Assembly: GCA_913043025.1 (NCBI GenBank)
Contig: CAJWLM010000003.1
Location: 1-64,000 of the forward strand
Direction: 5' to 3'
Origin: an uncultured Rhodospirillaceae bacterium
GTDB taxonomy: Bacteria > Pseudomonadota > Alphaproteobacteria > UBA8366
DNA length: 64,000 nucleotides
Both the position numbers and the translations under genes were made by a program. Numbering within the stretch: the first letter of the stretch is position 1; each line of letters begins with the position of its first letter. This document shows, one piece after another, positions 43,013-52,471 of the stretch. The notes beneath the pieces are model-generated. The model saw only the letters and a list, made by a program, of their open reading frames with translations. It was not told where the DNA came from and ran no database searches.

Positions 43013-44587
43013 ATGGTTCTCTCACAACGCCTCGATTTACGCCAATCCCAAAGCCTAGTCATGACACCACAGTTGCAACAAGCTATTAAGCTTTTGCAAT
43101 TTTCCAGTAATGAGTTGCGGGAATTTGTCGAAGCCGAGCTGCAACAGAATCCTATGCTCGAACGTGATGAGCAAGCTGGTGATGAGCCGAGCGTAGCAGA
43201 GCGTTCACGCGACAGCACAGGCACTGATAGTCATAGCGAACAACAACCAAATGATGACGGCACAACCCCCGACACTCTAGAATTTGCCACAGGCGCCGCA
43301 ACCACCGATGAAGCTGAAAGTCCGCTCGATATAGACCATGACTCTGTTTGGGAAAGTGAAAGCCCAAGTGATGCTGGAACAGCTCTAAATGATAACGGAA
43401 GAAATGAGCAGGGTCTTTCTCTCGACAAACTTAGTAGTGCCCAAGGTGGACGCAGCGATTTCAGCACGCCAATAAATGACATTGAAGCTACCCTTAGTGA
43501 GGCCAAGTCCTTGCGAGATCACCTGTCAGAGCAACTCACCGTAGACATTTTAGATGCTAAGGACCGAATGGTGGGCCGTCATTTGATAGAATTACTTGAT
43601 CAGTCAGGCTGGATCAGCTCTCCACTAAAAGATTTATCAGCTACTTTGGGCTGCTCAACAGAGAGAGTAGAAAGAGTGCTTAACGCATTACAGAGATTTG
43701 ATCCTCCGGGCATATTTGCGCGCGATCTGAAAGAATGCTTGGCTCTACAACTGCAAGATCGTGACCGTTATGACCCAGCCATGGAAGCTTTGCTGGATAA
43801 TCTCGACCTCCTCGCAAAACAGGATAAAGCAGCGCTCATAAAAATATGCGGCGTTGATGAAGAGGATTTGACTGATATGGTCGCTGAAGTCCGAGCTTTA
43901 GATCCAAAACCAGCACAGAATTTTGAACGCGAGATTATACAAACAGTTATTCCCGATATCTTAATGCGACCACATCCTGATGGTGACTGGATTGTTGAAC
44001 TTAATCCTGAAACTCTTCCGCGCGTACTTATAAACAAAGATTACCATACGAGGGTAGCCGGCGAGGCTCGCAAAAAAGATGAAAAGGAATACATCGCTGA
44101 GCAACTTCAATCCGCGAATTGGCTCATGAAATCACTGCATCAGCGAGCAACCACAATACTGAGGGTGTCTCGTGAGATCGTGCGCCAGCAACACGGCTTC
44201 TTTAGTAAGGGAGTAGAACATCTTCGCCCGCTTGTCCTTCGCGATATTGCTGAAGCTATAGAGATGCACGAAAGTACAGTGAGCCGTGTTACTTCAAATA
44301 AATACATTCACACACCTCGCGGCACTTTTGAATTAAAGTATTTCTTCACTTCATCGATTAGCGGCGTCGGCGGCATGTCAGAATACTCTGCTGAGTCTGT
44401 GCGCCACCGCATAAAAACACTGATCGATGAGGAAGACCCCGGATCAATACTGTCAGACGACGGAATCGTCTCTATTCTGCAAAAGGAAGGCATAGACATC
44501 GCAAGGCGCACAGTTGCAAAATACCGAGAGTCAATGAAAATTTCTTCTTCTGTACAGCGACGGCGAGAAAAGAATAAACGTATATAA
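43013..44587 (+). CDS. rpoN: RNA polymerase sigma-54 factor
   Basis: The 524-residue product has Gln-rich region I (LRQSQSLVMTPQLQQAIKLL), acidic region II (about 55-130), the core-binding domain and the C-terminal DNA-binding part, ending with the RpoN box ARRTVAKYRESMKI. ATG 43013 gives the family's usual MxLSQRLDLRQ start. It directs transcription of genes controlled by enhancer-binding proteins. Position after lptB is canonical. The hibernation factor (hpf) and ptsN genes that often follow are missing; the next gene is on the opposite strand. Confidence 0.97.
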   Translation: MVLSQRLDLRQSQSLVMTPQLQQAIKLLQFSSNELREFVEAELQQNPMLERDEQAGDEPSVAERSRDSTGTDSHSEQQPNDDGTTPDTLEFATGAATTDEAESPLDIDHDSVWESESPSDAGTALNDNGRNEQGLSLDKLSSAQGGRSDFSTPINDIEATLSEAKSLRDHLSEQLTVDILDAKDRMVGRHLIELLDQSGWISSPLKDLSATLGCSTERVERVLNALQRFDPPGIFARDLKECLALQLQDRDRYDPAMEALLDNLDLLAKQDKAALIKICGVDEEDLTDMVAEVRALDPKPAQNFEREIIQTVIPDILMRPHPDGDWIVELNPETLPRVLINKDYHTRVAGEARKKDEKEYIAEQLQSANWLMKSLHQRATTILRVSREIVRQQHGFFSKGVEHLRPLVLRDIAEAIEMHESTVSRVTSNKYIHTPRGTFELKYFFTSSISGVGGMSEYSAESVRHRIKTLIDEEDPGSILSDDGIVSILQKEGIDIARRTVAKYRESMKISSSVQRRREKNKRI

Positions 44588-44604
44588 AAATTTAAACCCC
44601 CGAC

Positions 44605-44651
44605 GCCAAAGCTCGTATATTAGTTAGTCTCTTCCGGAAAATAGCTTTGGC
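44605..44651. repeat. Long-loop inverted repeat between rpoN and MmgE/PrpD genes
   Basis: GCCAAAGCT (44605-44613) and AGCTTTGGC (44643-44651) are a perfect 9-base inverted repeat with a 29-base loop in the convergent gap. No T-run follows on either strand, so it may be a factor-dependent or bidirectional end structure. Confidence 0.35.
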
Positions 44652-44696
44652 CCCCATATGGAGTTCTTGGGGGAAGCTCATAGGGGCCGACATTCT

Positions 44697-46118
44697 CTAC
44701 GCGGAAGTTAAATTTGACGTCAATTCACATGCCGGTTTTTTATCGAGTTCAAGCACGGCATCGCGAATTGATTCCGCTCGATCTCTCGGTATCTCCAGAA
44801 GGGCGTTATCAAAAAATTTCGATAAGATTTCAGCTTCACTCAATGCTCTTTCACCAGCCCCACGGTTTATACGCTCGTAATGCACATGTTCAGTATCATC
44901 TTTAGTCGTGATAATAACTCCGCCTGAATAATAGTCTGGGTACCCCGTTTGTGGGTCAACCTCATACTCAACCTTTGATGCTAATTTCAAAATAGCCTCA
45001 TCATTGAGAACATCATCTGCAAGTTCTGAGAGCCCAAATTTTCCTTTGTGTAAACAGGCTGCAACTATAAACTGAGCAGAAAATTTAGCATCGTAATCGC
45101 TGGCAGGTCTGAGTTTATTTGCTGCTGGCTCCGCTATTAAGTTAACTGCTATTTCTGGCATTTGAACCAATATTTTTTGGATATTCTCTGGCTCGATTGA
45201 TCGGGAACGCCTTAACTCCAATGCTGAGTCTGCCAAAGCATGTGTAAAATGACAACTAGGAAACGGCTTAACCGCCGTATCTGAACACTCCCAAACATCG
45301 CCTAGTCCAGCAGTAAGACATCCATAATCGACATGTTCTTCATCATCATGCAGGTGACTATTATAAAATCCAAATCGACCCTCGTACGGGCAAGTTGGTC
45401 CAACAAATCCGTTTTTGGCCAAATAAGCAGCGGTTATTCCTGCTGCGCCGCCCCAGCCCGGATGTAATCTCTTATTCCAGCCTCCCTCTTCAACGAATTC
45501 CATACTTGCTGCAGCTGTGCTGCCTGCAAACGCTTGTGCACTTGCCAATTCCTTCACATCTAAGCCCAAAAGCCGCCCAGCTGCTAAAGCACTGGAAAAA
45601 TGCGCGCACACCCCTGTCGGATGATAGCCCCACTTGTGTAATCCTCCCTTCGCAGCCATCCCAATGCGAATGATACTCTCCATTGCAATCACATAAGTGG
45701 TCAGCAACTCCCTCCCATCAACACCGCAATGCTCACTCAGGCCTAAAACCGTGCTTAAGGAACTAGCCGTGGGATGCACAACGCTTCTTAAGTGTGTGTC
45801 ATCGTAGTCTAGACCGTGTATCAGCGCACCATTCATTATTACCGCATCCCTCAAAGGTAATTTCTCTTGAAACCCTATAACCGAGGCAACCCCAGCACCC
45901 GCTGCATCTAGAAGGCCATTCAGTATCTTCTCTGAAAAGGGGTAATGACGGGAGGCAAAAGCGATACCAACAGCATCTAATATCAGGTATTTTGCACGAT
46001 CGCGCACCGAAGCTGGTATATCCTCAAAGTGCAAGGACTGGGCAAATTTGGCAAAACTAAGCGCAATCGGCTGTGTAAATTGGGCTTCAGATTTATTCGA
46101 TGCTAAATTTTTGACCAT
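44697..46118 (-). CDS. MmgE/PrpD family protein
   Basis: The 473-residue product has the MmgE/PrpD layout. An all-helical N-terminal domain (DAVGIAFASRHYP, IHGLDYDDTHLRSVVHPTA) is followed by a small mixed C-terminal domain. The DYDDTH and HPT segments are conserved near the active site of 2-methylcitrate dehydratase and immune-responsive cis-aconitate decarboxylase relatives. GGAGAGGG precedes ATG 46118. No prpB or prpC is nearby, so methylcitrate is doubtful; a dehydratase or decarboxylase on another tricarboxylate-like acid is possible. It diverges from the AtuA-family gene across 236 bases. Confidence 0.87.
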   Translation of the reverse strand: MVKNLASNKSEAQFTQPIALSFAKFAQSLHFEDIPASVRDRAKYLILDAVGIAFASRHYPFSEKILNGLLDAAGAGVASVIGFQEKLPLRDAVIMNGALIHGLDYDDTHLRSVVHPTASSLSTVLGLSEHCGVDGRELLTTYVIAMESIIRIGMAAKGGLHKWGYHPTGVCAHFSSALAAGRLLGLDVKELASAQAFAGSTAAASMEFVEEGGWNKRLHPGWGGAAGITAAYLAKNGFVGPTCPYEGRFGFYNSHLHDDEEHVDYGCLTAGLGDVWECSDTAVKPFPSCHFTHALADSALELRRSRSIEPENIQKILVQMPEIAVNLIAEPAANKLRPASDYDAKFSAQFIVAACLHKGKFGLSELADDVLNDEAILKLASKVEYEVDPQTGYPDYYSGGVIITTKDDTEHVHYERINRGAGERALSEAEILSKFFDNALLEIPRDRAESIRDAVLELDKKPACELTSNLTSA

Positions 46119-46354
46119 TTCCCTCTCCAAAGAACAAACGCCAGCTGGTAGCCGCAACCGGCCGAATTAGAAAACCATAGAAATAAGGTTCTCATGGTGT
46201 TGAAACCAAGCTATCTTACGGAGGTGTTTCTTTTTTTAAAACCTCTGTTTGCATCAATATCTGTATGTAGCCCTGACTGGTCAAGTATTTGTACCTGATT
46301 TATCGGTAAGACGATTAGTGGATATTTTTTTTAAAGTCCGGGAGGAATTCAAAA

Positions 46355-47719
46355 ATGGCTGAATTGCGTATGATGGCAACTACCGGGATGGTTGGGTATG
46401 GCTACACAGAGGAAGCCTTCAATAGAGGTCTTGAACAGGGTTTAGATTTTATAGCCGCCGATGGTGGGTCTATGGACCCGGGCCCTCACTACCTCGGCCA
46501 GGGAATTCCTTTTGTTTCGCGCCAAGCAATCAAGAGAGATCTCTCTTTGATGCTTGAGGCTGCTATCAAACAACAGATCCCAATGCTTGTTGGCTCCTGC
46601 GGTGGCGGAGGAAGTGACCCACAGCTAAATTTTGTGCGCGATGTCGTCAAAGAAATTGCTGAAGACAAGGATCTGCATTTCAACATGGCCTTAATTCGTG
46701 CCGAGCAATCGGCCGCCTACCTAAAACAAAAGTGTGCTGCCGGAAAAATTGAGTCACTTGGCCCGATCTCTGAAATGACCCCAAACATGATTGACGAAAG
46801 TCATAGGGTTGTAGGCATGATGGGTGTAGAACCATTTCAAAAAGCTATTAATGATGGAGCACAAGTTGTCTTGGCAGGTCGGGCTACAGATGCGTCTATC
46901 TATTCTGCAATACCGTTAATGCGTGGTTTCGATCCTGGGCTTTGTTGGCATTTATCGAAAATTATTGAGTGCGCAGGACAAGTAACCACCCCGCGGACTG
47001 GCCAAGACTGCGTTATAGGCACACTGCACGACGATTATTTCCTTGTTGAGCCGGGTCATCCCGACAAACGCTGCACGCGCATGCGTATTGCGGCACATAC
47101 ACTCTATGAAAATCCGAGTCCCTACCATCTAGAGGAGCCCGAAGGCACGCTAGTCACAACACATTCAAATTACGAGCAACTAGATGAAAGAATAGTCAAG
47201 GTAAGCGGCAGCCGTTTCGAAGACGCCAATCGCTACACTGTTAAACTTGAAGGTGTAAAGTCATCGGGCTACCGTACTGTCTTTATCGCGGGAGTACGCG
47301 ATCCAATACTCATTTCTGTAATAGATGAATTTATTCAAGCTTGCCACGAACGCGTAGCAGTAGAAGCAGGTAATCTCAGTATCAGCCGAGACCAATACCG
47401 ACTTAACATTCGAGTTTACGGGAAAAATGCCACCATGGGACCGAGGGAGCCTGTTAAGTATACCCAAGCCCACGAAATCGGGTTACTTGTAGACGTGCTA
47501 GCGAATGACCCTGAGACCAGCAAAGCTATAATGGCAAAAGCGCGTTATGCATTGCTGCATACTGATTTCCCTGGCCGAAAATGCATCTCTGGGAACCTCG
47601 CAATCCCATTTTCACCTTCCGATATGCCTGTTGGCCAAACGTATGAGTTTAGTATTTGGCATAGGATGGAAATCAAAAACCCACTGGAACCTTTTCCAAT
47701 AGAAATGGTGGAGGTGTAA
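46355..47719 (+). CDS. AtuA family protein (DUF1446)
   Basis: The 454-residue product matches the acyclic terpene utilisation AtuA/DUF1446 family: GLDFIAADGGSMDPGPHYLG near the start, VGSCGGGGSDP and AGRATDASIYS in the middle. The enzyme activity of the family is not well established; AtuA is needed for citronellol/geraniol catabolism in Pseudomonas. GGGAGG lies 9 bases before the ATG. The next gene, 5 bases on, encodes DUF4387, its common partner. It opens a nine-gene rightward run that ends with F420 synthesis. No atuC/atuF carboxylase genes are present. Confidence 0.87.
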   Translation: MAELRMMATTGMVGYGYTEEAFNRGLEQGLDFIAADGGSMDPGPHYLGQGIPFVSRQAIKRDLSLMLEAAIKQQIPMLVGSCGGGGSDPQLNFVRDVVKEIAEDKDLHFNMALIRAEQSAAYLKQKCAAGKIESLGPISEMTPNMIDESHRVVGMMGVEPFQKAINDGAQVVLAGRATDASIYSAIPLMRGFDPGLCWHLSKIIECAGQVTTPRTGQDCVIGTLHDDYFLVEPGHPDKRCTRMRIAAHTLYENPSPYHLEEPEGTLVTTHSNYEQLDERIVKVSGSRFEDANRYTVKLEGVKSSGYRTVFIAGVRDPILISVIDEFIQACHERVAVEAGNLSISRDQYRLNIRVYGKNATMGPREPVKYTQAHEIGLLVDVLANDPETSKAIMAKARYALLHTDFPGRKCISGNLAIPFSPSDMPVGQTYEFSIWHRMEIKNPLEPFPIEMVEV

Positions 47720-47724
47720 TTATT

Positions 47725-48036
47725 ATGACAACTCTTTCGGAATTAACATCTGTTTTGCGATCAAAAAATGCCGGCGCATTGCTCTGCACACTCGATCTTA
47801 TGTTTGAAGACCAAATTACCTATGAGAAAGTACGCGACAGTGGCGTACTAACACCCAGCTTAATCGCCGACCTTTATGGGTTATCCGATAACGAAGTATC
47901 AATTATTCCTTACGACGTTGCCTATGCAATCAAAATCACCATACCCAGACTTTACAAGTCTGGCGATCCTGACGATTCTGATATCTATGGTGCGCAGCAA
48001 CACGCACCCTTACTCGATATTGATATCCCCGTCTAA
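47725..48036 (+). CDS. DUF4387 domain protein
   Basis: The 103-residue product fits DUF4387: LRSKNAGALLCTLDLMFED, quoted in part here, then a VLTPSLIADLYGL helix and a C-terminal YGAQQHAPLLDIDIP that is characteristic. Proteins of this family are nearly always encoded after AtuA/DUF1446, often fused or adjacent, and probably form a complex with it. Function is unknown. It starts 5 bases after the AtuA-family stop and lies 25 bases before the aldolase-like gene. Confidence 0.83.
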   Translation: MTTLSELTSVLRSKNAGALLCTLDLMFEDQITYEKVRDSGVLTPSLIADLYGLSDNEVSIIPYDVAYAIKITIPRLYKSGDPDDSDIYGAQQHAPLLDIDIPV

Positions 48037-48061
48037 TTGAGACACACACAGCAAAGAAGTT

Positions 48062-49150
48062 ATGGCAACCCAAGTCCTGCCTTTTGAAGACGTTAAACGT
48101 TTCGCAGCGCGCCTCGGCGCTGACATAAATCTAGTGCAAGGCCGTAGTGGCACGCTTTCAGTAAAACATAGTGGTTTAATGTGGGTGCGAGCCGAAATGG
48201 CGAGTCTCGCCATTGCCGAACAATCCGAAATATTCATACCATTACGCATCGACAAAGTATTAAGCGGTATCGCTGCTGATCTCAATGACCCAAATGAAGG
48301 AGCAACACTGGAGGCAGAGTTAAATCAACAAACAGATAAAATTGTCCGTCCACTGCCCTACGCCGCTCTAGATGCCCTAATTGAGCATCCTTTAGTCTCG
48401 CACGTGACCCCCCCCGATCTTTTGGCTATAACCTCCGAAGCAAATGCCCAAGAAATCCTTTCTGAACGCCTCAAGGGATTACGCTGGGCCTTTGCATCGA
48501 TGGCGGCGCCGGGCGCAAACCTCAATCGTTCCGTTGCTACCGCGCTAGGACAAAAGTCAGGCACAATAGATATTCTCATAATTTCGCATTGGGGCGCTGT
48601 TGTGAGTGGAGCCGATCCAGCTACTGTCTCAGCACATCTGAGTGCACTTACCCAAAGGTTAGCACGACCTTCAAGGCCTATACCCGAGCCTGCTCTTAGT
48701 GATCTTAAAGCGATGATCACCAATGACGAATCATGGCGACTGCCCAAATATCAAGAAATACACGCACTGGGCTGTGACACACACTCACTCGAAGCATGCA
48801 TGAAAGGGCTCTTAACGCTTGGCCAGGCCATGACGCTTGGATTGGGTCTACCTGTAGCAAAGCCTAGAGAGCCTCTTTGGCAAACCGCATTGCGTCATGA
48901 GAAAGAATTCCATGAGAGACCGGGTTATATTATTATTCCCCATGTAGGCGTCGTCGTTGCTTCAGAGCTCACTCCGCAGACTGAAGCCTTGCTGAGTGGA
49001 TTTGCGCGCATGACACTGCGATTGCAAACTACAACCGATCTTCTGACATTTACAGTGGATGATATAAAACAGTATTTGGAATGGCAAAAAAATCGCTGGT
49101 TTGAAGAAAGTAATTCTCCTGAGTTTTCTGGAGTTAGCACAAAAGTCTAA
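48062..49150 (+). CDS. Class II aldolase-like protein with degenerate metal site
   Basis: The 362-residue product resembles the class II aldolase/adducin half of YuxG-like proteins (rhamnulose-phosphate aldolase type). It has GRSGTLSVKHSG near residue 26, the LPYAALDALIEHPLVSHV helix and strand, and ISHWGAVV (the third metal His region). The usual HxH metal pair is reduced to SHVT, and the preceding catalytic Glu/His of the SxETxLH region is replaced by AALDAL, so normal zinc-dependent aldolase chemistry is doubtful. The C-terminal 140 residues are not recognised in detail. It is in line with AtuA/DUF4387 upstream and the hydrolase downstream. Confidence 0.65.
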   Translation: MATQVLPFEDVKRFAARLGADINLVQGRSGTLSVKHSGLMWVRAEMASLAIAEQSEIFIPLRIDKVLSGIAADLNDPNEGATLEAELNQQTDKIVRPLPYAALDALIEHPLVSHVTPPDLLAITSEANAQEILSERLKGLRWAFASMAAPGANLNRSVATALGQKSGTIDILIISHWGAVVSGADPATVSAHLSALTQRLARPSRPIPEPALSDLKAMITNDESWRLPKYQEIHALGCDTHSLEACMKGLLTLGQAMTLGLGLPVAKPREPLWQTALRHEKEFHERPGYIIIPHVGVVVASELTPQTEALLSGFARMTLRLQTTTDLLTFTVDDIKQYLEWQKNRWFEESNSPEFSGVSTKV

Positions 49151-49215
49151 ATGCCCGTAAAAGAGACAAATGTGAAACTTACATTTAATGCACTGCATCA
49201 ACGAAAGAGGTTCTA

Positions 49216-50007
49216 ATGAGTAATAAAATTCATGCTAATGGCATCGACATAAATTATGAATTCGACGGCCCTACTGATGCACCTGTTTTGATGCTCAGTA
49301 ATTCACTCGCCTCAAATCTTCATATGTGGGATGCCCAAGTTGAGGCCCTTGCCTCCAAATTTAGAGTATTGCGTGCTGATACTCGCGGCCATGGCAAGAC
49401 AGAAGTCACTCCCCCTCCTTACACGGTGCAGTTGTTGCTTGATGACGCCATCGCACTACTAGACGCACTCCAAATCCAAAAGGTTCATTTTTGTGGACTC
49501 TCGCTCGGTGGAATGATTGGACAACGATTTGGAGCGTTTCATGGAGATAGATTGCATAGCTTGACGCTCTGCGATACTACCTCACAAATGCGGGATCCTT
49601 CAATTTGGGACGAACGTGTGAAAATGGCAAAGGAGCGGGGCATGGCTGGAATCCAATCAGCAACCATGGCCCGTTGGTTCACAGAAAATTTTTTTTCCAC
49701 CGGGGGAGCCGTAATTAAGGAGATCCAGGAGATGATCGAAGCGACCCCATTAGTCGGATTTATCGGCTGCTGTGAAGCTATCAAAGAAATGAACCAGGCT
49801 GATATTTTAAATAAAATTCAATCCCCAACATTAATTATTGTGGGAGAAGATGACCAAAGCACTCCATTGGCAGCCGCACAATTCCTCAAAGAAAATATTG
49901 AAGGATCAGGGCTTGTTGTGATTAAGTCGGCGGCCCATCTGGCAAACATAGAGCAACATGAAGCATTTAATGTTGCGCTTGAAGCACATATTGAAACAAT
50001 AAACTAG
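49216..50007 (+). CDS. 3-oxoadipate enol-lactonase-like alpha/beta hydrolase
   Basis: The 263-residue product is an alpha/beta hydrolase close to PcaD. It has NSLASNLHMWDAQ (oxyanion hole), RADTRGHGKTEV, the nucleophile elbow GLSLGGMIG with Ser at about 96, Asp in VGEDDQSTP and His in SAAHLANIEQ. PcaD hydrolyses beta-ketoadipate enol-lactone, but no other protocatechuate genes are seen, so it may open a different lactone or ester. AAGAGG precedes the ATG. It ends 17 bases before npdG, linking the catabolic part of the run to the F420 genes. Confidence 0.83.
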   Translation: MSNKIHANGIDINYEFDGPTDAPVLMLSNSLASNLHMWDAQVEALASKFRVLRADTRGHGKTEVTPPPYTVQLLLDDAIALLDALQIQKVHFCGLSLGGMIGQRFGAFHGDRLHSLTLCDTTSQMRDPSIWDERVKMAKERGMAGIQSATMARWFTENFFSTGGAVIKEIQEMIEATPLVGFIGCCEAIKEMNQADILNKIQSPTLIIVGEDDQSTPLAAAQFLKENIEGSGLVVIKSAAHLANIEQHEAFNVALEAHIETIN

Positions 50008-50024
50008 CATTGCGGGGGTAAGAA

Positions 50025-50693
50025 GTGACTTGTAAAAAACTGTCCATAGCTATCATAGGCGGCACCGGCGATCTCGGCTCAGGTCTCGCTCTTAGGTGGG
50101 CCAAAGCGGGTTACCCTATTATAATTGGATCACGATCCAAAGCAGCAGCCGAGGAAGCTGCAAAAAAACTTGCCAAAATTTCTGGGGGGCAAGTTACCGG
50201 AGACGAAAATAGCCTGGCTGCCGCATCCGCTGGCTTAGTTGTACTCACCGTTCCCTTTTCAAACCATGAGCCTATGCTGAATATTATAAAAGACGGCGTA
50301 CATGGGAAAATATTGATCGACGTAACTGTGCCCTTAGCGCCGCCTAAAGTTATGAGGGTGAAATTACCCGTCGGCGGATCCGCCGCGAAAGAAACACAAG
50401 ATTTTTTAGGTGATGAAGTTCGCGTTGTTTCTGCTTTTCAGAATATCGCTGCAGATTTATTGCACGATTTAACAGCGACTATCGAATGCGAAGTGCTCGT
50501 TTGCGGAAATAATAAAGATGCACGCGCCGAAGTGGTTGAGCTTGCCAAATCTGCTGGAATGACCGCATGGCACGCCGGGCCTATTGACAACTCTGCCGCC
50601 GCAGAGGCTTTGACGTCCCTATTAATCTTCATCAATAAGAATGGGCCCGTTACTCACGCAGGCATACGTGTGACTGGTGACCCGAAGTCGTGA
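50025..50693 (+). CDS. npdG: F420:NADP+ oxidoreductase
   Basis: The 222-residue product has an N-terminal Rossmann domain with IIGGTGDLGSGLALRWAKAG and IIGSRS (the Ser/Arg pair that selects NADP), and the F420-side segment AFQNIAADLLHD in the C-terminal half. This is the Fno/NpdG pattern. It exchanges hydride between NADPH and F420 and here would be the route to F420H2; no glucose-6-phosphate F420 dehydrogenase is present in the window. The start is GTG with a GGGGG site 7 bases upstream. Its stop overlaps the GTG of cofE. Confidence 0.9.
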   Translation: MTCKKLSIAIIGGTGDLGSGLALRWAKAGYPIIIGSRSKAAAEEAAKKLAKISGGQVTGDENSLAAASAGLVVLTVPFSNHEPMLNIIKDGVHGKILIDVTVPLAPPKVMRVKLPVGGSAAKETQDFLGDEVRVVSAFQNIAADLLHDLTATIECEVLVCGNNKDARAEVVELAKSAGMTAWHAGPIDNSAAAEALTSLLIFINKNGPVTHAGIRVTGDPKS

Positions 50694-51448
50694 CACCAAG
50701 AAAGCTCGAAGTTATCGCTCTTGATGACTTCCCCTTTATTTCGCCAGGCGATGACCTTGCCAGCATTATATTGGAGAGATCACATACAGCTGGACTTCAC
50801 GATGGCGATATTCTCGTTATTGCTCAAAAAATTGTTTCCAAAGCTGAGAACCGGTATAGAAATCTGAACGATATCAATCCTTCAACAGAGGCAATTGAGC
50901 TTGCTGCTGAGACCGAGAAGGATCCGTCTTTGGTCGAATTGATTTTGCAAGAGTCCGTGGAAATTGTTCGCCACCGCCCGAGTGTAATAATTGCGAGACA
51001 CCGGTTAGGCTATGTGCTCGCAAATGCAGGAATTGATGCCTCGAATGTTGGTCGCACGAGAGAACATGTTCTCTTGTTACCAGAGGACCCTAACAAAACC
51101 TGCCAAGAATTACTTCAAGTGTTTTCTGATTCCTGCGACGCCCGTTTGGGGGTAATAATTAACGACAGCCTTGGACGCGCCTGGAGACGAGGAACCGCCT
51201 CGATTGCACTCGGCTCAGCTGGATTTCCTGCGTTACTTGACCTTCGAGAGAATCCGGATCTTGATCAGAGGCCTCTTAAAGTGAGCATGGTGGGTCTCGC
51301 AGATGAATTAGCGTCTGCAGCCTCATTAGTCCAAGGACAAGGGAATGAAGGTAGGCCAGTTGCTATTATAAAAGGTTTTGATCCATTTAATTTTGAGGTG
51401 TCCGGAACAGAATTAACCAGACCTGAAGATGAGGATTTATTCAGATGA
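50690..51448 (+). CDS. cofE: Coenzyme F420-0:L-glutamate ligase
   Basis: The 252-residue product matches CofE/FbiB N-terminal domain: DILVIAQKIVSKAENR, RLGYVLANAGIDASNV and the metal and GTP-contact segment INDSLGRAWRRGT. It adds glutamate residues to F420-0 with GTP. It ends at the CofE length and lacks the C-terminal nitroreductase-like domain that mycobacterial FbiB uses to reduce dehydro-F420. The start is GTG, overlapping npdG by 4 bases; its stop overlaps the cofD ATG (ATGA). The overlaps imply strict co-translation. Confidence 0.93.
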   Translation: MTPRKLEVIALDDFPFISPGDDLASIILERSHTAGLHDGDILVIAQKIVSKAENRYRNLNDINPSTEAIELAAETEKDPSLVELILQESVEIVRHRPSVIIARHRLGYVLANAGIDASNVGRTREHVLLLPEDPNKTCQELLQVFSDSCDARLGVIINDSLGRAWRRGTASIALGSAGFPALLDLRENPDLDQRPLKVSMVGLADELASAASLVQGQGNEGRPVAIIKGFDPFNFEVSGTELTRPEDEDLFR

Positions 51449-52392
51449 CCCGATGCATCGCTTTAACCGGGGGGGTCGGTGGCACAAAACTTGTGCTAGG
51501 TCTGACCCAAATCCTTTCTCCAGAGGAACTTTTAATTGCAGTCAATACAGGTGATGATTTTGAACACCTCGGTCTGACTATATGTCCCGATATAGATACG
51601 GTACTTTACACTCTAGCGGGCATTGCTAATCCGGACACAGGTTGGGGGCGCGCACAAGAGAGCTGGAAAACAATGGAAACTCTTGAGAGATTGGGTGGCG
51701 AAACTTGGTTCCGACTTGGAGATCAAGATTTGGCGCTTCATCTAGCCCGAAGACATCAAATGACCCTTGGTGCCACCCTTACTGAAATCACAGCTAATCT
51801 AGCTAAAAAGCTTAACATTCGTCATCCGATAGTTCCGATGAGCGACCACCCAGTGCGCACAATGGTTTTAACAGAGGAAGGTGAGATGCCCTTCCAGGAA
51901 TATTTTGTGAAAAATCGTTGCTTGCCCGCTATAAATGGTTTTCGATTTGCTGGAATTAAAAGTGCAATCCCCTCATCAAAACTGCTAAGAGCATTTGAGG
52001 ATCCAGCGCTAGAGTTGCTAATTATTTGTCCGTCAAACCCGTTTATAAGTATTGATCCTATCCTTAAATTACCCGGCCTAAAAAAGGCAATAGAGAACTC
52101 CCAAATCTGCGTCTTAGCGGTGTCTCCCATCGTAGGGGGCCAAGCACTAAAGGGGCCTACAGCCAAAATGTTAAAAGAGCTTGGCCTGAAATCAGATGCG
52201 TCTTCGATAGCACAACATTACGGTAAAATTCTCGATGGCTTTGTGATTGATACGAAAGATAGCAGCCTAGGGAAGCAAATAAGAAAGAAAGGACACAAGG
52301 TTTTTGTTACTCAAACCATAATGAAATCGCTTGATGATAAAGTGACTTTGGCTAATGATATCTTGGATTTCGCAGCAGGTATTTCTTTGTGA
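51445..52392 (+). CDS. cofD: 2-phospho-L-lactate transferase
   Basis: The 315-residue product shows the CofD/FbiA hallmarks: GGVGGTKLVLGL at about residues 9-20, NTGDDFEHLGLTICPDIDTV (about 34-53), the DHPVRTMV loop and SNPFISIDPIL. It transfers the phospholactyl (or phosphoenolpyruvyl/phosphoglyceryl) group from the GDP-activated donor to Fo, giving F420-0 or an analogue. The start overlaps cofE. A 79-base gap separates it from cofC. Confidence 0.95.
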   Translation: MTRCIALTGGVGGTKLVLGLTQILSPEELLIAVNTGDDFEHLGLTICPDIDTVLYTLAGIANPDTGWGRAQESWKTMETLERLGGETWFRLGDQDLALHLARRHQMTLGATLTEITANLAKKLNIRHPIVPMSDHPVRTMVLTEEGEMPFQEYFVKNRCLPAINGFRFAGIKSAIPSSKLLRAFEDPALELLIICPSNPFISIDPILKLPGLKKAIENSQICVLAVSPIVGGQALKGPTAKMLKELGLKSDASSIAQHYGKILDGFVIDTKDSSLGKQIRKKGHKVFVTQTIMKSLDDKVTLANDILDFAAGISL

Positions 52393-52471
52393 ACAGTGAC
52401 TGTGACAACCTCAAATGCTCTGCTATAACTGTTACATAATTTAAAACCTTCCGCTTAATAAGGAGAGTTCA

